Source of the DNA: SpSt-1165 sp964391725
GTDB taxonomy: Bacteria; Chloroflexota; Anaerolineae; Anaerolineales; Anaerolineaceae
Assembly: GCA_964391725.1 (NCBI GenBank)
Contig: CAYMNB010000008.1
Coordinates: forward strand, 1 to 64,000
Direction: 5' to 3'
DNA length: 64,000 nucleotides
In this document: positions 8,338-17,453 of the stretch, in pieces
Position numbering within the stretch: position 1 is the first letter of the stretch
How the letters are laid out: each line of letters opens with the position of its first letter
The notes under the pieces: model-generated
What the model was told of the DNA's origin: nothing
Database searches by the model: none
The model's input: only the letters and a program-made list of their open reading frames with translations
Made by a program: the position numbers and the translations under genes

Positions 8338-10911
8338 TTACCCCCGGCGCACCTGCACGGTGGAACCATTAGCGCCCTTGATCACCTCAATCTGATGAGG
8401 AAATGATTCGCGCAGGGATTCAAGATGCGTGATGACGAAGATTTTCTTGAAATCACCCTGAATGGCATTGATGGTGCCAACCAAACGCTGCACGCCATCG
8501 GCATCCTGGCTGCCAAACCCCTCATCAATCACCAGGGTTTGCAAACGCGCGCCTGAACGTGACGACAACATACGCGACAGCGCCATGCGGATGGCGAAAT
8601 TCACCCGAAAAGCTTCTCCGCCTGAATACATTTCATACGGCCGCACCCCCATCTGGTCACTGATGATGATATCCAATGTTTCCCGGCGGTCAGAGCGTTT
8701 GCTGTCTTTATACTCCCGCTGCGATCGCAGGTTCACGGTCATGCCGGTAGTGCTCAATTGCTCCAAAATCTCGTTCGCCTGTTCCTCGATCTCCGGGATG
8801 GATTGTTCGATTAACAGAGCCGGCACACCATTCTTTCCGAATGCCTCTTCTAACGTCTTGTACCGGTCAATTTTTTTGGCGATTTGCGACCGCTCTTCTT
8901 GTAAGACTTTTTGAGTTTTTCGTTTTTCTTCAAGGGCATTCAGTCGCTGCTCACCCCCGCCGACTTCCTGGCGGGTCTGGTTCATCTCACCGCGCAGGTC
9001 TGACAAACGCCTTTTTTCACCCACACAATCTCCTGCCCCGGCCATGCACTCATTCAGCAGCTCCTGTGATTGCTCATACAGTTCTGTAGCTTCTGCCAGC
9101 GCTTTCTGCTCAGAAATCACTGCCTGTTCCTGCATCAACAGCACCTGTGCCAATTCCCCCAACACACCTTGGGCTTTTTTCATCTCCTGATACGCCTGCC
9201 CATATCGGCGGCCTTCCTGCACCTGTTTCCGCAAGGTTTCATGTTCAGCAGGATCGTAACCAAGCTCTTTCAACGCCGCATCAATCACTGCCAAAGCTGC
9301 CCGTTCCTCATGGCAGAAATCCGCGTTTTCTATCATGTGTTGAACTTCCAGCAAACGCATCTGTCCACCCGCCTGCCATGCGTCTAATTCCTGCTGCATG
9401 CGTTCAATGTTCCCTGTCAAAGAGGTGATCTTCTTCCCCAGGGTGCCCACCAATACTCTTTGTTCTAAATCTTTTAACCTCTTGATCTCCCCATCCAGTT
9501 GTTCTAACGCCTGTTTGAGGGCTGTCAATTGCGCCTTTTTTTCATCATAGTCTGCTTTCAACTGCCGCGCCTGTTCTTGATACTGTGTGAGCAATGCTTC
9601 GCGGTGTTCAGCCGTAAGAGGCTGCCCGCAGGTTGGGCAGATGGTGGCAGTCAGCCCGCGCAATTTCTTCTCGCGGTCCTGCAGCCGGTCAAGTTCTAAT
9701 TGAGTCGTCAGGTACTCGTGCTGCAGTTCATTCTTTTGAATATCAAGCGTGTCGTATCGGTTCTCGAGAGGCACATATTGCTGTGTTATTTCAGATGTCT
9801 CTTGGTATTCCTGGTTGGCTTTTTCAAGTTCTTTCACCTGTTGGGCACAGTTATTCGCCATTGTTCGCATATCTTGCGCACGCTCTTGCAAATGATGCAG
9901 TTCTGCTTCCAATCTGGTTTGGGTTTGGCTGAGGGTTTGGTTAGGAATCTCGCGTTGTTTGCGCGCATCGTTAAACCGTTTGGCAGTTGCATCCATCTGG
10001 TCCAGCGTCGATTGCTGCTGCTGCCAGTTGTTATAATCTGCCGTGATCGTGGCTTCGTTTTCCATCAAATTTTGATAACGATCCTGCTTATCAGCTGTAG
10101 TCTGGTAGGCCGCTTCTGCTTCCTTTAACCGCGTTTGGATACTGTCAACATTACGCTCCAGCAAAGCAGCTTGCTTTTTCTGGTTGGCAATGCGTTCCTG
10201 TTGTTTACTGATCTCATCCACCAGCTTTTCCTGGGTGGCAACCAGTATTTCCACCTGGGCTAATTTTGCCTTTTTCTCGACCAAATCTTGTTTGATCTGG
10301 TCTTCTTTGCTAAGATCATCTGCAATCCATTGCAGGCGCCCGTCTAAAATTCCCAGCTCGGATTCCAATCCGCGACGCACATCGGCGGTTTTTTTCTGGT
10401 ATTCATCCCACACATCCAATTCAAGGATCTTTGCCAGGGTTTGTTTGCGTTCTGAAGGCCGCTGCTGCGCAAACAGATCCGCTTTGCCCTGCAGGAAAAA
10501 AGAGGCATTGATGAATGTATCGTAATCCATACGCAGAATGCGCTCCAACTTATTCTGCGTGGCCGTGTTGGTTTCTTCAGAAAAATTGACCCACTTTTCT
10601 GCATCCGCGTCCCATACATTCAATTGCACCTGTTTGGTGGCACCTTTTTTCTTTGATCGTTCAATGCGATACCGGTCGCGCTCATACTCATATTCCAGCG
10701 TGACCTGAGCTTCTTCTTTACCAAGTGTGATCAAATCATCATCAGCACTGCGTGCTTTGCCGAACAAAGCCCACGTGATCGCATCCAGCAAGGAAGATTT
10801 ACCCGCACCGTTCTGTCCGCTGATACAGGCTACCTCAATGCCGCTGAAATCCAGGGTGGTCTCTTCACGATAAGACAGAAACCCGCAAAGTGTTAGCTTG
10901 AGAGGAATCAT
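8338..10911 (-). CDS. sbcC: Exonuclease SbcC / Rad50-type ATPase subunit
   Basis: An 857-residue SMC-like ATPase. The N-terminal P-loop GQNGAGKS is at residues 32-39, followed by the Q-loop region. Long heptad coiled coils fill about 180-420 and 440-720, with a zinc hook CPTCGQP near residue 425 at the turn. The C-terminal lobe has the signature SGGE at 763-766 and Walker B LVIDEG at 793-798. Rad50/SbcC holds DNA ends and gates the Mre11/SbcD nuclease. The gene overlaps the CorC-type gene upstream by 4 bases, and sbcD lies beyond that, so the complex is encoded in one leftward operon with an unrelated membrane protein in the middle. Confidence 0.93.
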   Translation of the reverse strand: MIPLKLTLCGFLSYREETTLDFSGIEVACISGQNGAGKSSLLDAITWALFGKARSADDDLITLGKEEAQVTLEYEYERDRYRIERSKKKGATKQVQLNVWDADAEKWVNFSEETNTATQNKLERILRMDYDTFINASFFLQGKADLFAQQRPSERKQTLAKILELDVWDEYQKKTADVRRGLESELGILDGRLQWIADDLSKEDQIKQDLVEKKAKLAQVEILVATQEKLVDEISKQQERIANQKKQAALLERNVDSIQTRLKEAEAAYQTTADKQDRYQNLMENEATITADYNNWQQQQSTLDQMDATAKRFNDARKQREIPNQTLSQTQTRLEAELHHLQERAQDMRTMANNCAQQVKELEKANQEYQETSEITQQYVPLENRYDTLDIQKNELQHEYLTTQLELDRLQDREKKLRGLTATICPTCGQPLTAEHREALLTQYQEQARQLKADYDEKKAQLTALKQALEQLDGEIKRLKDLEQRVLVGTLGKKITSLTGNIERMQQELDAWQAGGQMRLLEVQHMIENADFCHEERAALAVIDAALKELGYDPAEHETLRKQVQEGRRYGQAYQEMKKAQGVLGELAQVLLMQEQAVISEQKALAEATELYEQSQELLNECMAGAGDCVGEKRRLSDLRGEMNQTRQEVGGGEQRLNALEEKRKTQKVLQEERSQIAKKIDRYKTLEEAFGKNGVPALLIEQSIPEIEEQANEILEQLSTTGMTVNLRSQREYKDSKRSDRRETLDIIISDQMGVRPYEMYSGGEAFRVNFAIRMALSRMLSSRSGARLQTLVIDEGFGSQDADGVQRLVGTINAIQGDFKKIFVITHLESLRESFPHQIEVIKGANGSTVQVRRG

Positions 10912-12299
10912 TTTGCCTGTTCCTCTTCATTATTGGATGACGACCTGGCTTCACTTTCTACATTTTGTTCGCACTCTGGTCCCTCTTGGGAGGATTGGCT
11001 GTCAGATCGATAGATCAAGACTCGATCAACACGCCGGCCATCCATATCCACCACCTCAAATCGAACCCCATCTACCTCAACCACCGCGCCTGTTTGCGGG
11101 ATATCTCCCATCTGTGCCATGATATATCCACCCAATGTTTGGAAACCGAATTCTTTTTCACCGCTCAAATCATCCACTGACAACAAATTCTTCAGTTCAT
11201 CGATCGGCATGAGGCCATCCACCAGCCAGGAGCCATCAGAACGCACAATGGCTGACAGGTCTTCGCCATCAGCATTGGAAATATCGCCAATCACCGCCTC
11301 AATCATGTCGTACAGAGTAACAATACCCAGTAAACCGCCGTATTCATCGATGACCATCGCCATTTTGCTGCTTGATTTCTTAATCGCATTGAGTGCATCC
11401 AACGCCGGCATGCTTTCCGGCAAGAAGATTGTCGGCTGAATAAAATCACGCAGCTGAAAATCCCTTTTCTGCAGTCGCCTGACCAGCAAGTCTCTTGTGC
11501 TGACCACCCCCACCACATGATCCAGATCGCCATCCACTACCGGTAACTTGTTGTAATGGGTAGTAAAGATGACCTGATCCCAAATCTCCAACGGGTCCTG
11601 CAAATCCAGCCAATCCAATTCTGTACGCGGCGTCACAACCATATCGAGACGGCGATCACCCAGACGAAAAACCCCCTCAACCATCTCGTGTTCCGATTGC
11701 TCAAAAACGCCCAGTTCTTTGCCTGCCAGCAGCATTGAGCGAACTTCGTCTTCTGAGATCTCCGGCGAATCCGATTCTTCCACACCCAATATCTTCAGCC
11801 CAACATTGGTCGACCAACTAAGAAATTTGACCAACGGCGCTGATATTTTTGACAGGATGGTCATGGGACCAGAAACCAATTGAGCGAGTTTCTCAGGGTT
11901 GTTCATGGCAATGCGTTTCGGCACCAATTCGCCTAAAATCAAAGAGAAATAAGTGATAATCACAACCACCACTATCAGGCTCAGTTGTTGGGCCAACGAT
12001 GGATTGACACCCCATTTACTGAATAACAAACCCAGGCTATTTGAAAGGGTGGCGCTGCCCAGCGCACCGCTGAGGATGCCGATGGTCGTTATGCCTATCT
12101 GCACCGTTGCCAGGAAATTATTGGGGGTTTCTTGCAATGTAAGCACTTTTTTTGCACTGTTGTCACCATCGTCTGCCTGTTGTTTTAACCTGTTTTTTCT
12201 GGCTGCTACCAGCGCGATTTCTGACAGCGCAAACACACCATTGAACAAAATCAACACCAGAATAATGAGCACTTGAAAATAGATCCTACTCCCCATCAT
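10908..12299 (-). CDS. CNNM/CorC (TlyC)-family membrane protein
   Basis: A 463-residue protein. The DUF21/CNNM transmembrane domain spans about residues 1-190, with hydrophobic segments at ~5-25, 60-80, 95-120 and 135-155. Two CBS repeats lie at about 215-330 (VVTPRTELDWLDL, then ILVRRL... and MAMVIDEYGGLLGIVTLYDMIEA). A C-terminal CorC_HlyC domain lies at about 345-430 (DGSWLVDGLMPIDELKNLL). The family is linked to magnesium/cobalt efflux or export control. It overlaps both neighbours (sbcD by 14 bases, sbcC by 4), so it is expressed with the nuclease complex. A functional link is not known, although SbcCD uses divalent metal. The tail after ~435 is acidic and Ser-rich. Confidence 0.9.
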   Translation of the reverse strand: MMGSRIYFQVLIILVLILFNGVFALSEIALVAARKNRLKQQADDGDNSAKKVLTLQETPNNFLATVQIGITTIGILSGALGSATLSNSLGLLFSKWGVNPSLAQQLSLIVVVVIITYFSLILGELVPKRIAMNNPEKLAQLVSGPMTILSKISAPLVKFLSWSTNVGLKILGVEESDSPEISEDEVRSMLLAGKELGVFEQSEHEMVEGVFRLGDRRLDMVVTPRTELDWLDLQDPLEIWDQVIFTTHYNKLPVVDGDLDHVVGVVSTRDLLVRRLQKRDFQLRDFIQPTIFLPESMPALDALNAIKKSSSKMAMVIDEYGGLLGIVTLYDMIEAVIGDISNADGEDLSAIVRSDGSWLVDGLMPIDELKNLLSVDDLSGEKEFGFQTLGGYIMAQMGDIPQTGAVVEVDGVRFEVVDMDGRRVDRVLIYRSDSQSSQEGPECEQNVESEARSSSNNEEEQAK

Positions 12300-13539
12300 T
12301 CACCTCTGTCGGCTCATTGGCAACAATGGACTGTGCCATTGCCAGCAGAATTTGTGTTTCTTCGGAAACCATCTGTTTGCTTTTTAGATAAATCTCCAGC
12401 AACTCAATCGGCGACATAGATGCCATCTGGTTGTCAGGGCTCAGCCGCACTCTTGCCTCCAGCCGCGGCCGTTTGACCAGCCGAAAATCAAAACAATCCT
12501 GGGTGGCAAGGTCAATAGCAGATTGATCAATTTGTGTTTCAAACCCTTCAGGGTATTCAATGATAAGCCGCACTACAGCATCGCGCATCTCGTCTTCTGA
12601 AGGCAGATGGCTGATGATCACCTGAGTAGGATTCAGGGTGGACTCATCGATGGACACTGTGCGGTCGATGAACTTCCGTCCCGGCAGTTGAATCCATTCC
12701 ACGTTGGTTTTCCCCCTCTCAACTTCAGCAATGATGCAATACTTGGTGTCATCAATCTCACCAAAGTCAATCTTTTCTATCGAGCCGGGGTAAATGACCG
12801 GCGGATGGGCACCGTCGTTCAACGATTGCGGCTTGTGAATGTGTCCCAATGCCACATAATCAAGACGTGGGTCACACACCAGGCTGCGAGCGATCACAAA
12901 GTCGCCGCCCAGCATCACCGATCGTTCCCGACCATACTTGGCCCCCATCACAGACCCATGTGCCGTGAGAATCAGCGGCAGCCCCGGGTCTGCATTTTTC
13001 ATATAAACTTCAATCAAATCACTCAAGGCTTTTTCAAAATTGACCTGGGCCTCTTCTTGCTGCAAATCCTCCCGATTTAACGATGCGGTTCGCATTTGAG
13101 ATCTGGCGATCCATGGCAATCCGATCACTTGCGCGCCAATACCGCCAAGGTCTTCATTTGAGAGGAAGCACGGTTCGTCGATCACCTGGATGAAGGGGAT
13201 ATCGAGCGTGTCAAATTCTTGCAGTGTGCTGGCACGGCCCAACGCCGGTGAGTTATCATGGTTGCCGACCAGCAGAAGAGCGGGGACTTCCGCCGCAGAA
13301 AGCCGCATAATTCGCTTGCCCCACTCACGTTGGAAGGTCGGCGCCGGCGTGCGATCCTTGTAAGCATCGCCTGCAAAGATCACCAGGTCAACTTTTCGTT
13401 CGATAGCCGTGTCAATAATAAAATCCAGCGCTGCCAGATAATCTTCCACACGATAAGGCAGCCCGCTTTGCGGGTTGCGCCTGCCATAGTTCGACATATC
13501 GATATGGGCGTCAGCAAAGTGCAGCAATTTTATAGCCAT
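12286..13539 (-). CDS. sbcD: Exonuclease SbcD / Mre11-type nuclease subunit
   Basis: A 417-residue calcineurin-like phosphoesterase with all Mre11/SbcD metal motifs. FADAHID holds D10 and H12, FAGDAYKD holds D58, VGNHDN holds N93-D95, and TAHGSV and ALGHIHKP follow further on. Residues beyond ~280 form the capping and SbcC-binding region. With SbcC it makes the Mre11-Rad50-like nuclease that opens hairpins and protein-blocked DNA ends. It is first of the sbcD-corC-sbcC-GT4-GT4 run. It starts 20 bases after the stop of the metallo-beta-lactamase-like gene, so that gene may belong to the same transcript. Confidence 0.92.
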   Translation of the reverse strand: MAIKLLHFADAHIDMSNYGRRNPQSGLPYRVEDYLAALDFIIDTAIERKVDLVIFAGDAYKDRTPAPTFQREWGKRIMRLSAAEVPALLLVGNHDNSPALGRASTLQEFDTLDIPFIQVIDEPCFLSNEDLGGIGAQVIGLPWIARSQMRTASLNREDLQQEEAQVNFEKALSDLIEVYMKNADPGLPLILTAHGSVMGAKYGRERSVMLGGDFVIARSLVCDPRLDYVALGHIHKPQSLNDGAHPPVIYPGSIEKIDFGEIDDTKYCIIAEVERGKTNVEWIQLPGRKFIDRTVSIDESTLNPTQVIISHLPSEDEMRDAVVRLIIEYPEGFETQIDQSAIDLATQDCFDFRLVKRPRLEARVRLSPDNQMASMSPIELLEIYLKSKQMVSEETQILLAMAQSIVANEPTEVNDGE

Positions 13540-13559
13540 GGTTGAATCAATACGCCCCG

Positions 13560-14405
13560 TTAACCGTTATTGTTGACATTTTTTGCCAGATAATGGCGCT
13601 GGAAATATTGCGAAAGCCCATACGCCAGCCTCTTCTGATAGAGATCGTTCTCAGGAAATCCGTTCATCAGTTTGTTCGCCATCGCTTCAATCTCATTCAG
13701 CGAAGTTTTCCGCCTTAGTTGCCGCTTGAGAAATGAATCTACCTTTTCCAAAAAACGCATCTGGTTATCGACGTCTTTCTTGGTGATAATCCCTGAACGC
13801 CCGCTGACCAGCACATAATTTTTGTAGGCTGGTGATGTCAGCAATGACAATGTTTCCAGCCAATCATCAATATCGGCATCATGCAGGAAGGGAGGCATAT
13901 CAGCCACCACTGCATCTGCGATGAATGCCACACCGCTGCCTGTTGCCAGCGCCCAGGTGGCTCCTACCGCCGGGCCGGGATGATACTCAAGCACAACCGG
14001 GTGTTCGCCCCAATTCAGGGAAATTGATTCCGTGAAGGTAATTTCTGGCGCCAGCCAACGAAAACTGCTAAGGCCAGCCAGTAGTTCCCATTCAGCGCCG
14101 GTTTCCAAAATTTGCGCCCTGACCGAAACCGGCCGGGATTGATAGACCTCGATTAATGAGTTGTGGCCAATCAGCCGGCATTCCATATTGCGCAGCCCCA
14201 GGCTGCGGTCATGATGGGCATCCATCGACACCAGCATACGGTTGCCCACCGAACTGAAATTCATCAAGGAGGAACGCCAGGATCGGGAGTCTTCCGGGTA
14301 GATGGGTGCATCCACCATTAACAAACCCTGATCCATGGTGATGGCTCCCAGGATCACACCCGAATAACTGGTCTCTAGATATACACCGTCTGCAATTTCT
14401 TGCAT
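13560..14405 (-). CDS. Metallo-beta-lactamase-fold protein with altered metal site
   Basis: A 281-residue protein whose N-terminus follows the metallo-beta-lactamase fold: GVYLETSYSGVILGAITMDQGLLMVDAP, then a strand VSMDAHHDRSLG at about 60-70 where the HxHxDH motif belongs. Only H64, H65 and D66 survive and their spacing is wrong for the canonical site. VVLEYHPGPAVGATWAL at about 130 matches the third-His loop, and VAFIADAVVADMPP near 160 matches the bridging-Asp loop. A C-terminal helical extension ends the protein. It may be a hydrolase with changed metal ligands or a non-enzymatic relative. It lies 20 bases upstream of sbcD on the same strand. Confidence 0.7.
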   Translation of the reverse strand: MQEIADGVYLETSYSGVILGAITMDQGLLMVDAPIYPEDSRSWRSSLMNFSSVGNRMLVSMDAHHDRSLGLRNMECRLIGHNSLIEVYQSRPVSVRAQILETGAEWELLAGLSSFRWLAPEITFTESISLNWGEHPVVLEYHPGPAVGATWALATGSGVAFIADAVVADMPPFLHDADIDDWLETLSLLTSPAYKNYVLVSGRSGIITKKDVDNQMRFLEKVDSFLKRQLRRKTSLNEIEAMANKLMNGFPENDLYQKRLAYGLSQYFQRHYLAKNVNNNG

Positions 14406-14499
14406 ATTCTCTGCTCCATAGAAAAAAATATAGCGAAGCCGTCACAAATGACGATTAACCTTTGTTGAAATCAAATCAATTGTACCGTAGATTGGATGC

Positions 14500-16098
14500 T
14501 CAAATGGAAACCTGAAAGGATTCATGCGCTTCAGTAGGCAAGGTAAAGTGGAACTTCGCCCCTGACTCATTATCACTCTTAACCCAAATGCGTCCACCGT
14601 GGGCGTTGACCGCCATTTTACAAAAAGCCAGGCCCAATCCAATCCCTTTGGGACCTTTTCGATAATTCACGCGGGTGAATTTCTCAAAAATCATATCAAG
14701 TTTATCCGGCGGGATGCCCGGCCCATTGTCTTCGACCGTGAACAAAATAGACTTCTCACCATCTTTTTCAATCCTGAATGACACCTTACCACCCACCGGG
14801 CTGTATTTTGAAGCGTTTTCCAGTAAATTGATCATCACGCGGCGAATCATATCTTCATCTACCCACAGTTCAGAAACAGGATCAACCATTTCCAAGGAAA
14901 AATCCTGGTTGCGTGATTCCATGATCGGTTGAACATCGGATATCGCTGTTTCTATCAATGTATTAAGATCCACCGCCTGGGCATCCATGATCTCTTGCTT
15001 CATCTCCAACCGGTCAATATCCAACAAGTTGCTGACCAGACGCTGTATGCGGTTGGCCGAGCGTGAGATCACCGAAAACACATCATCCACATTTGGGTCA
15101 AGGTTGTCTGGCATCATCATTTTTAACAGTTCAAGGCTGGAAATCACGTTGGAAAGCGGCGAGCGGATGTCATGGTACACCATCGACAACAAATCATGGC
15201 GCATGGTTTCCAACTGCTTGGATTCAGAGATGTCTTCTATGATCCATTGGATTCTGCCTTCAAGATCGCGCGGCATCATGCGCACAAACATTTTGACAGG
15301 CAAGTCATCGCTGTTCTCCATACTGATTAGTGACTCATAGGTCACGATATCTTCGGTCAACAGCCGTTCGAAATTTTCGCCCAGCAATTGGAAAGGCGCT
15401 TGATGCAGGTCAAATATAGAAGAACCGGCCAGATCACTGTCATTCTTGTTTAACATCTGGTAGGCAGCACGGTTTGCCTGCTGTATGATGCCATCACGAT
15501 TGGTGATCAATATCGCAGCGATGCTATCCTGGAACAGTTCAAAATACTGGCGATGCATGGTCTCAAGAGAATCGAATAAAAGCGCATTATGTACAGCAAT
15601 GCCCGCCTGGTCAGCAACCGCTTTGAGAAATTCAAATTGCTCCAGGCTGAACTGATTGGGCGTGGGATGCACAATGGTCAATATCCCCACCAACTGATCT
15701 CGCGCATCCAGAGGAATACACATGGCAGATTTAGCGCCAGTCTGGTCGGGCTGGTCATCCATACGCTTTAACCAACGCGGATCGACACTGGTGTCGTTTA
15801 CAAACGCTGCCTGGCGGTGTTCGATCACCCAGGCAATCAAGCCGTGTTTGACAATGGCAGCAAATTGAGCAGCGTTGTTGAACTGCATTTTGCCGTTGTT
15901 GATCATGGCAGCATCAATGGGCTGGTTGTTTTCATCCAAAACCACCAGACTGCCGCGTTCTGTATTCAAAAATCTCACTGTCAGGGTGATCACCTGCTCC
16001 AGTGTGGTTTGTAAATCAATCGCCGTCGCCAATTGCGCGCTTAATTCATAAAGCAGGCGCAGGGTTTCAGCTGAATTAAAATTCACAGCGCTATTCAT
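14500..16098 (-). CDS. GAF-PAS sensor histidine kinase
   Basis: About 532 residues with no membrane segment. A GAF domain fills ~25-175 (IDLQTTLEQVITLTVRFLNTERGSL...) and a PAS domain ~185-290 (FQDSIAAILITNRDGIIQQANRAAYQML). The H-box MVYHDIRSPLSNVIS carries the phosphorylated His near 310. The ATPase domain has NLLENASKYSP (N box), DNGPGIP (G1) and KGIGLGLAFCK (G2). It would sense a soluble ligand or redox cue in the cytoplasm. No response regulator is adjacent, so it is an orphan here. The ATG at 16098 follows an extended -10 at 16131-16141; a TTG 15 bases upstream is the alternative start. Confidence 0.9.
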   Translation of the reverse strand: MNSAVNFNSAETLRLLYELSAQLATAIDLQTTLEQVITLTVRFLNTERGSLVVLDENNQPIDAAMINNGKMQFNNAAQFAAIVKHGLIAWVIEHRQAAFVNDTSVDPRWLKRMDDQPDQTGAKSAMCIPLDARDQLVGILTIVHPTPNQFSLEQFEFLKAVADQAGIAVHNALLFDSLETMHRQYFELFQDSIAAILITNRDGIIQQANRAAYQMLNKNDSDLAGSSIFDLHQAPFQLLGENFERLLTEDIVTYESLISMENSDDLPVKMFVRMMPRDLEGRIQWIIEDISESKQLETMRHDLLSMVYHDIRSPLSNVISSLELLKMMMPDNLDPNVDDVFSVISRSANRIQRLVSNLLDIDRLEMKQEIMDAQAVDLNTLIETAISDVQPIMESRNQDFSLEMVDPVSELWVDEDMIRRVMINLLENASKYSPVGGKVSFRIEKDGEKSILFTVEDNGPGIPPDKLDMIFEKFTRVNYRKGPKGIGLGLAFCKMAVNAHGGRIWVKSDNESGAKFHFTLPTEAHESFQVSI

Positions 16099-16122
16099 GT
16101 ATGCTTCACCCAAAACATTCCA

Positions 16123-16857
16123 TTATGGCAAGTATAGCATATCTCCTGAACAATACGGAATCTGCTCGCCAACCAATTCAGCCGAGAGGTCAAAGCCAAA
16201 ATAAGGGCTGGGGTCAATCGTATTCTCAATCCTGGTTTCATTTAGAAATTGTCCGTTGTGGTCACTTTTGACAATAGAAAAATGCAAATGCGTTCCCACC
16301 GGTTTCATTGCATTGCCAGAGTAGTTGCCCTGGTAACCCAAGAGGGTGCCTGCTTCCACATACATCTCCGACGTACCCATCGGAAATGCATCTTGAATGA
16401 AAGAATTGCCTTCTGCATCTGCCAGATGGGTGTAATAGGCCCAAATCTGTTCGCCGGGGTGCAACGGATCAGAGGGGATGCGGATGATCAAACTGGATTT
16501 CCATCCGGGCATGCGCGTCAGATAGCCACTATAAGCGGCATACACGGCTGTTTTGCCATCCCCCTCAGGCCCAAAGATATCCAGGCCGGTGTGATGATGA
16601 CCCACACGGAAGGAGTCTTTCCATACATAACCGATCAGGCCTGATGTCGGTATCAAAAACGGAGCATCCCCGCAGCGGGTCAACGCAGCTGCCTGCCATT
16701 CCTTGAAACGTCCCGGGGCGCGGAGATAAGCCATCACCTTGAGCGACCGGTTCGAGAGTAATATCTGCTTTCCGCCAAAACCCAGCCAGATACCAATTGC
16801 CAGGCCAATAATGATGCCGGCCAGAATAAGATAAACAAGCGTTTTTTCCATACGCAT
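16123..16857 (-). CDS. Membrane-anchored M23-like metallopeptidase
   Basis: A 244-residue protein. One membrane segment lies at about residues 6-28, followed by an extracytoplasmic LytM/M23 domain. The zinc site is complete: H89 and D93 in HHHTGLD, YTHL with H144, and HLHF with H190 and H192. Such enzymes cut peptide crosslinks in peptidoglycan. The first ATG is only 2 bases after a TATAAT; a second ATG 6 bases downstream (16851) fits a leaderless transcript better. The gene lies 24 bases upstream of the histidine kinase, whose -10 overlaps this gene's 3' end. It diverges from rplS. Confidence 0.83.
   Translation of the reverse strand: MRMEKTLVYLILAGIIIGLAIGIWLGFGGKQILLSNRSLKVMAYLRAPGRFKEWQAAALTRCGDAPFLIPTSGLIGYVWKDSFRVGHHHTGLDIFGPEGDGKTAVYAAYSGYLTRMPGWKSSLIIRIPSDPLHPGEQIWAYYTHLADAEGNSFIQDAFPMGTSEMYVEAGTLLGYQGNYSGNAMKPVGTHLHFSIVKSDHNGQFLNETRIENTIDPSPYFGFDLSAELVGEQIPYCSGDMLYLP
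16131..16141 (-). promoter_or_regulatory. Extended -10 promoter of the histidine kinase gene
   Basis: Minus-strand TATGCTATACT, identical over 11 bases to the nurA promoter element. It sits inside the last codons of the upstream M23 gene, about 32 bases before the kinase ATG. Confidence 0.5.
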
Positions 16858-16859
16858 GG

Positions 16860-16865
16860 ATTATA
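16860..16865 (-). promoter_or_regulatory. -10 element of the M23 peptidase gene, probably leaderless
   Basis: A perfect TATAAT on the minus strand ends 2 bases before the first ATG and 8 bases before the second. The expected transcript start is within about 2 bases of the second ATG (16851), which implies a leaderless mRNA. The -35 at about 16883-16888 (TTATTA) is weak. Confidence 0.45.
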
Positions 16866-16907
16866 CTATTCACGGTGAATTTTAATAATATTCATCGCTT
16901 CCCGCCC

Positions 16908-16936
16908 TTTACGTTGGGCATCGGAGGTGTTATAAT
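16908..16936 (+). promoter_or_regulatory. Promoter of rplS
   Basis: A -35 of TTTACG at 16908-16913, a 17-base spacer and a perfect TATAAT at 16931-16936. The leader to the rplS ATG is about 100 bases and includes a small CCCT/AGGG stem at 16946-16959. Confidence 0.65.
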
Positions 16937-17042
16937 CCTCATTCGCCCTGAACAAAGGGTGCAGGTTAAATGTGTGCAATTTTCCAAGAGAGTGAAATTT
17001 CGAGAGACATCTCGATAAAAACGCAGCAAGGTAGGTAATTAT

Positions 17043-17393
17043 ATGAACGACATTATCAAATCAATCGAAGCCCCGGTCAATGAAAACGTGCCCGAACTAC
17101 GCATCGGCGATCAAGTTGCCGTCCATGTCAAAATTAAAGAAGGCAGCCGTGAACGTGTCCAGGTTTTCAAAGGCACCGTCCTGTATAAACACAACAATGG
17201 TGTCGGCTCCACCTTCACCGTACGTCGCGTCGGCGCCAACGGCATCGGTGTTGAACGTACTTTCCTGACCCGTTCTCCGCGCCTTGACAAAGTGGTGGTG
17301 GAGCGCCATAGCAAAGTCCGCCACGCCAAATTGTATTACTTGCGCGAACGAACCGGCAAACGCGCCCGTCTCAAAGAGAAATTCTCCAAATAA
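17043..17393 (+). CDS. rplS: 50S ribosomal protein L19
   Basis: A 116-residue protein matching L19 along its full length: VPELRIGDQVAVHVKIKEG, RVQVFKGTV, FTVRRVGANGIGVERTF and the closing RHAKLYYLRER. L19 sits at the 30S-50S interface. AAGGTAGG lies upstream of the ATG. The gene is monocistronic here, with its own promoter at 16908-16936 and an intrinsic terminator at 17404-17434, rather than in the usual rpsP-rimM-trmD-rplS operon. Confidence 0.97.
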   Translation: MNDIIKSIEAPVNENVPELRIGDQVAVHVKIKEGSRERVQVFKGTVLYKHNNGVGSTFTVRRVGANGIGVERTFLTRSPRLDKVVVERHSKVRHAKLYYLRERTGKRARLKEKFSK

Positions 17394-17403
17394 AAACCCA
17401 ATA

Positions 17404-17434
17404 AAACCAGTGGAAATCACTGGTTTTTCTTTTC
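17404..17434 (+). terminator. Intrinsic terminator of rplS
   Basis: A 9-bp perfect stem AAACCAGTG / CACTGGTTT with a 5-base loop, followed by a T-rich run. It begins 11 bases after the rplS stop. Confidence 0.88.
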
Positions 17435-17453
17435 TCTAAAGGCAAGAAAACGA

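Noticed and set aside
16946..16959. L19 leader regulatory element
   Set aside because: A four-base stem only; it does not match a described L19 leader.
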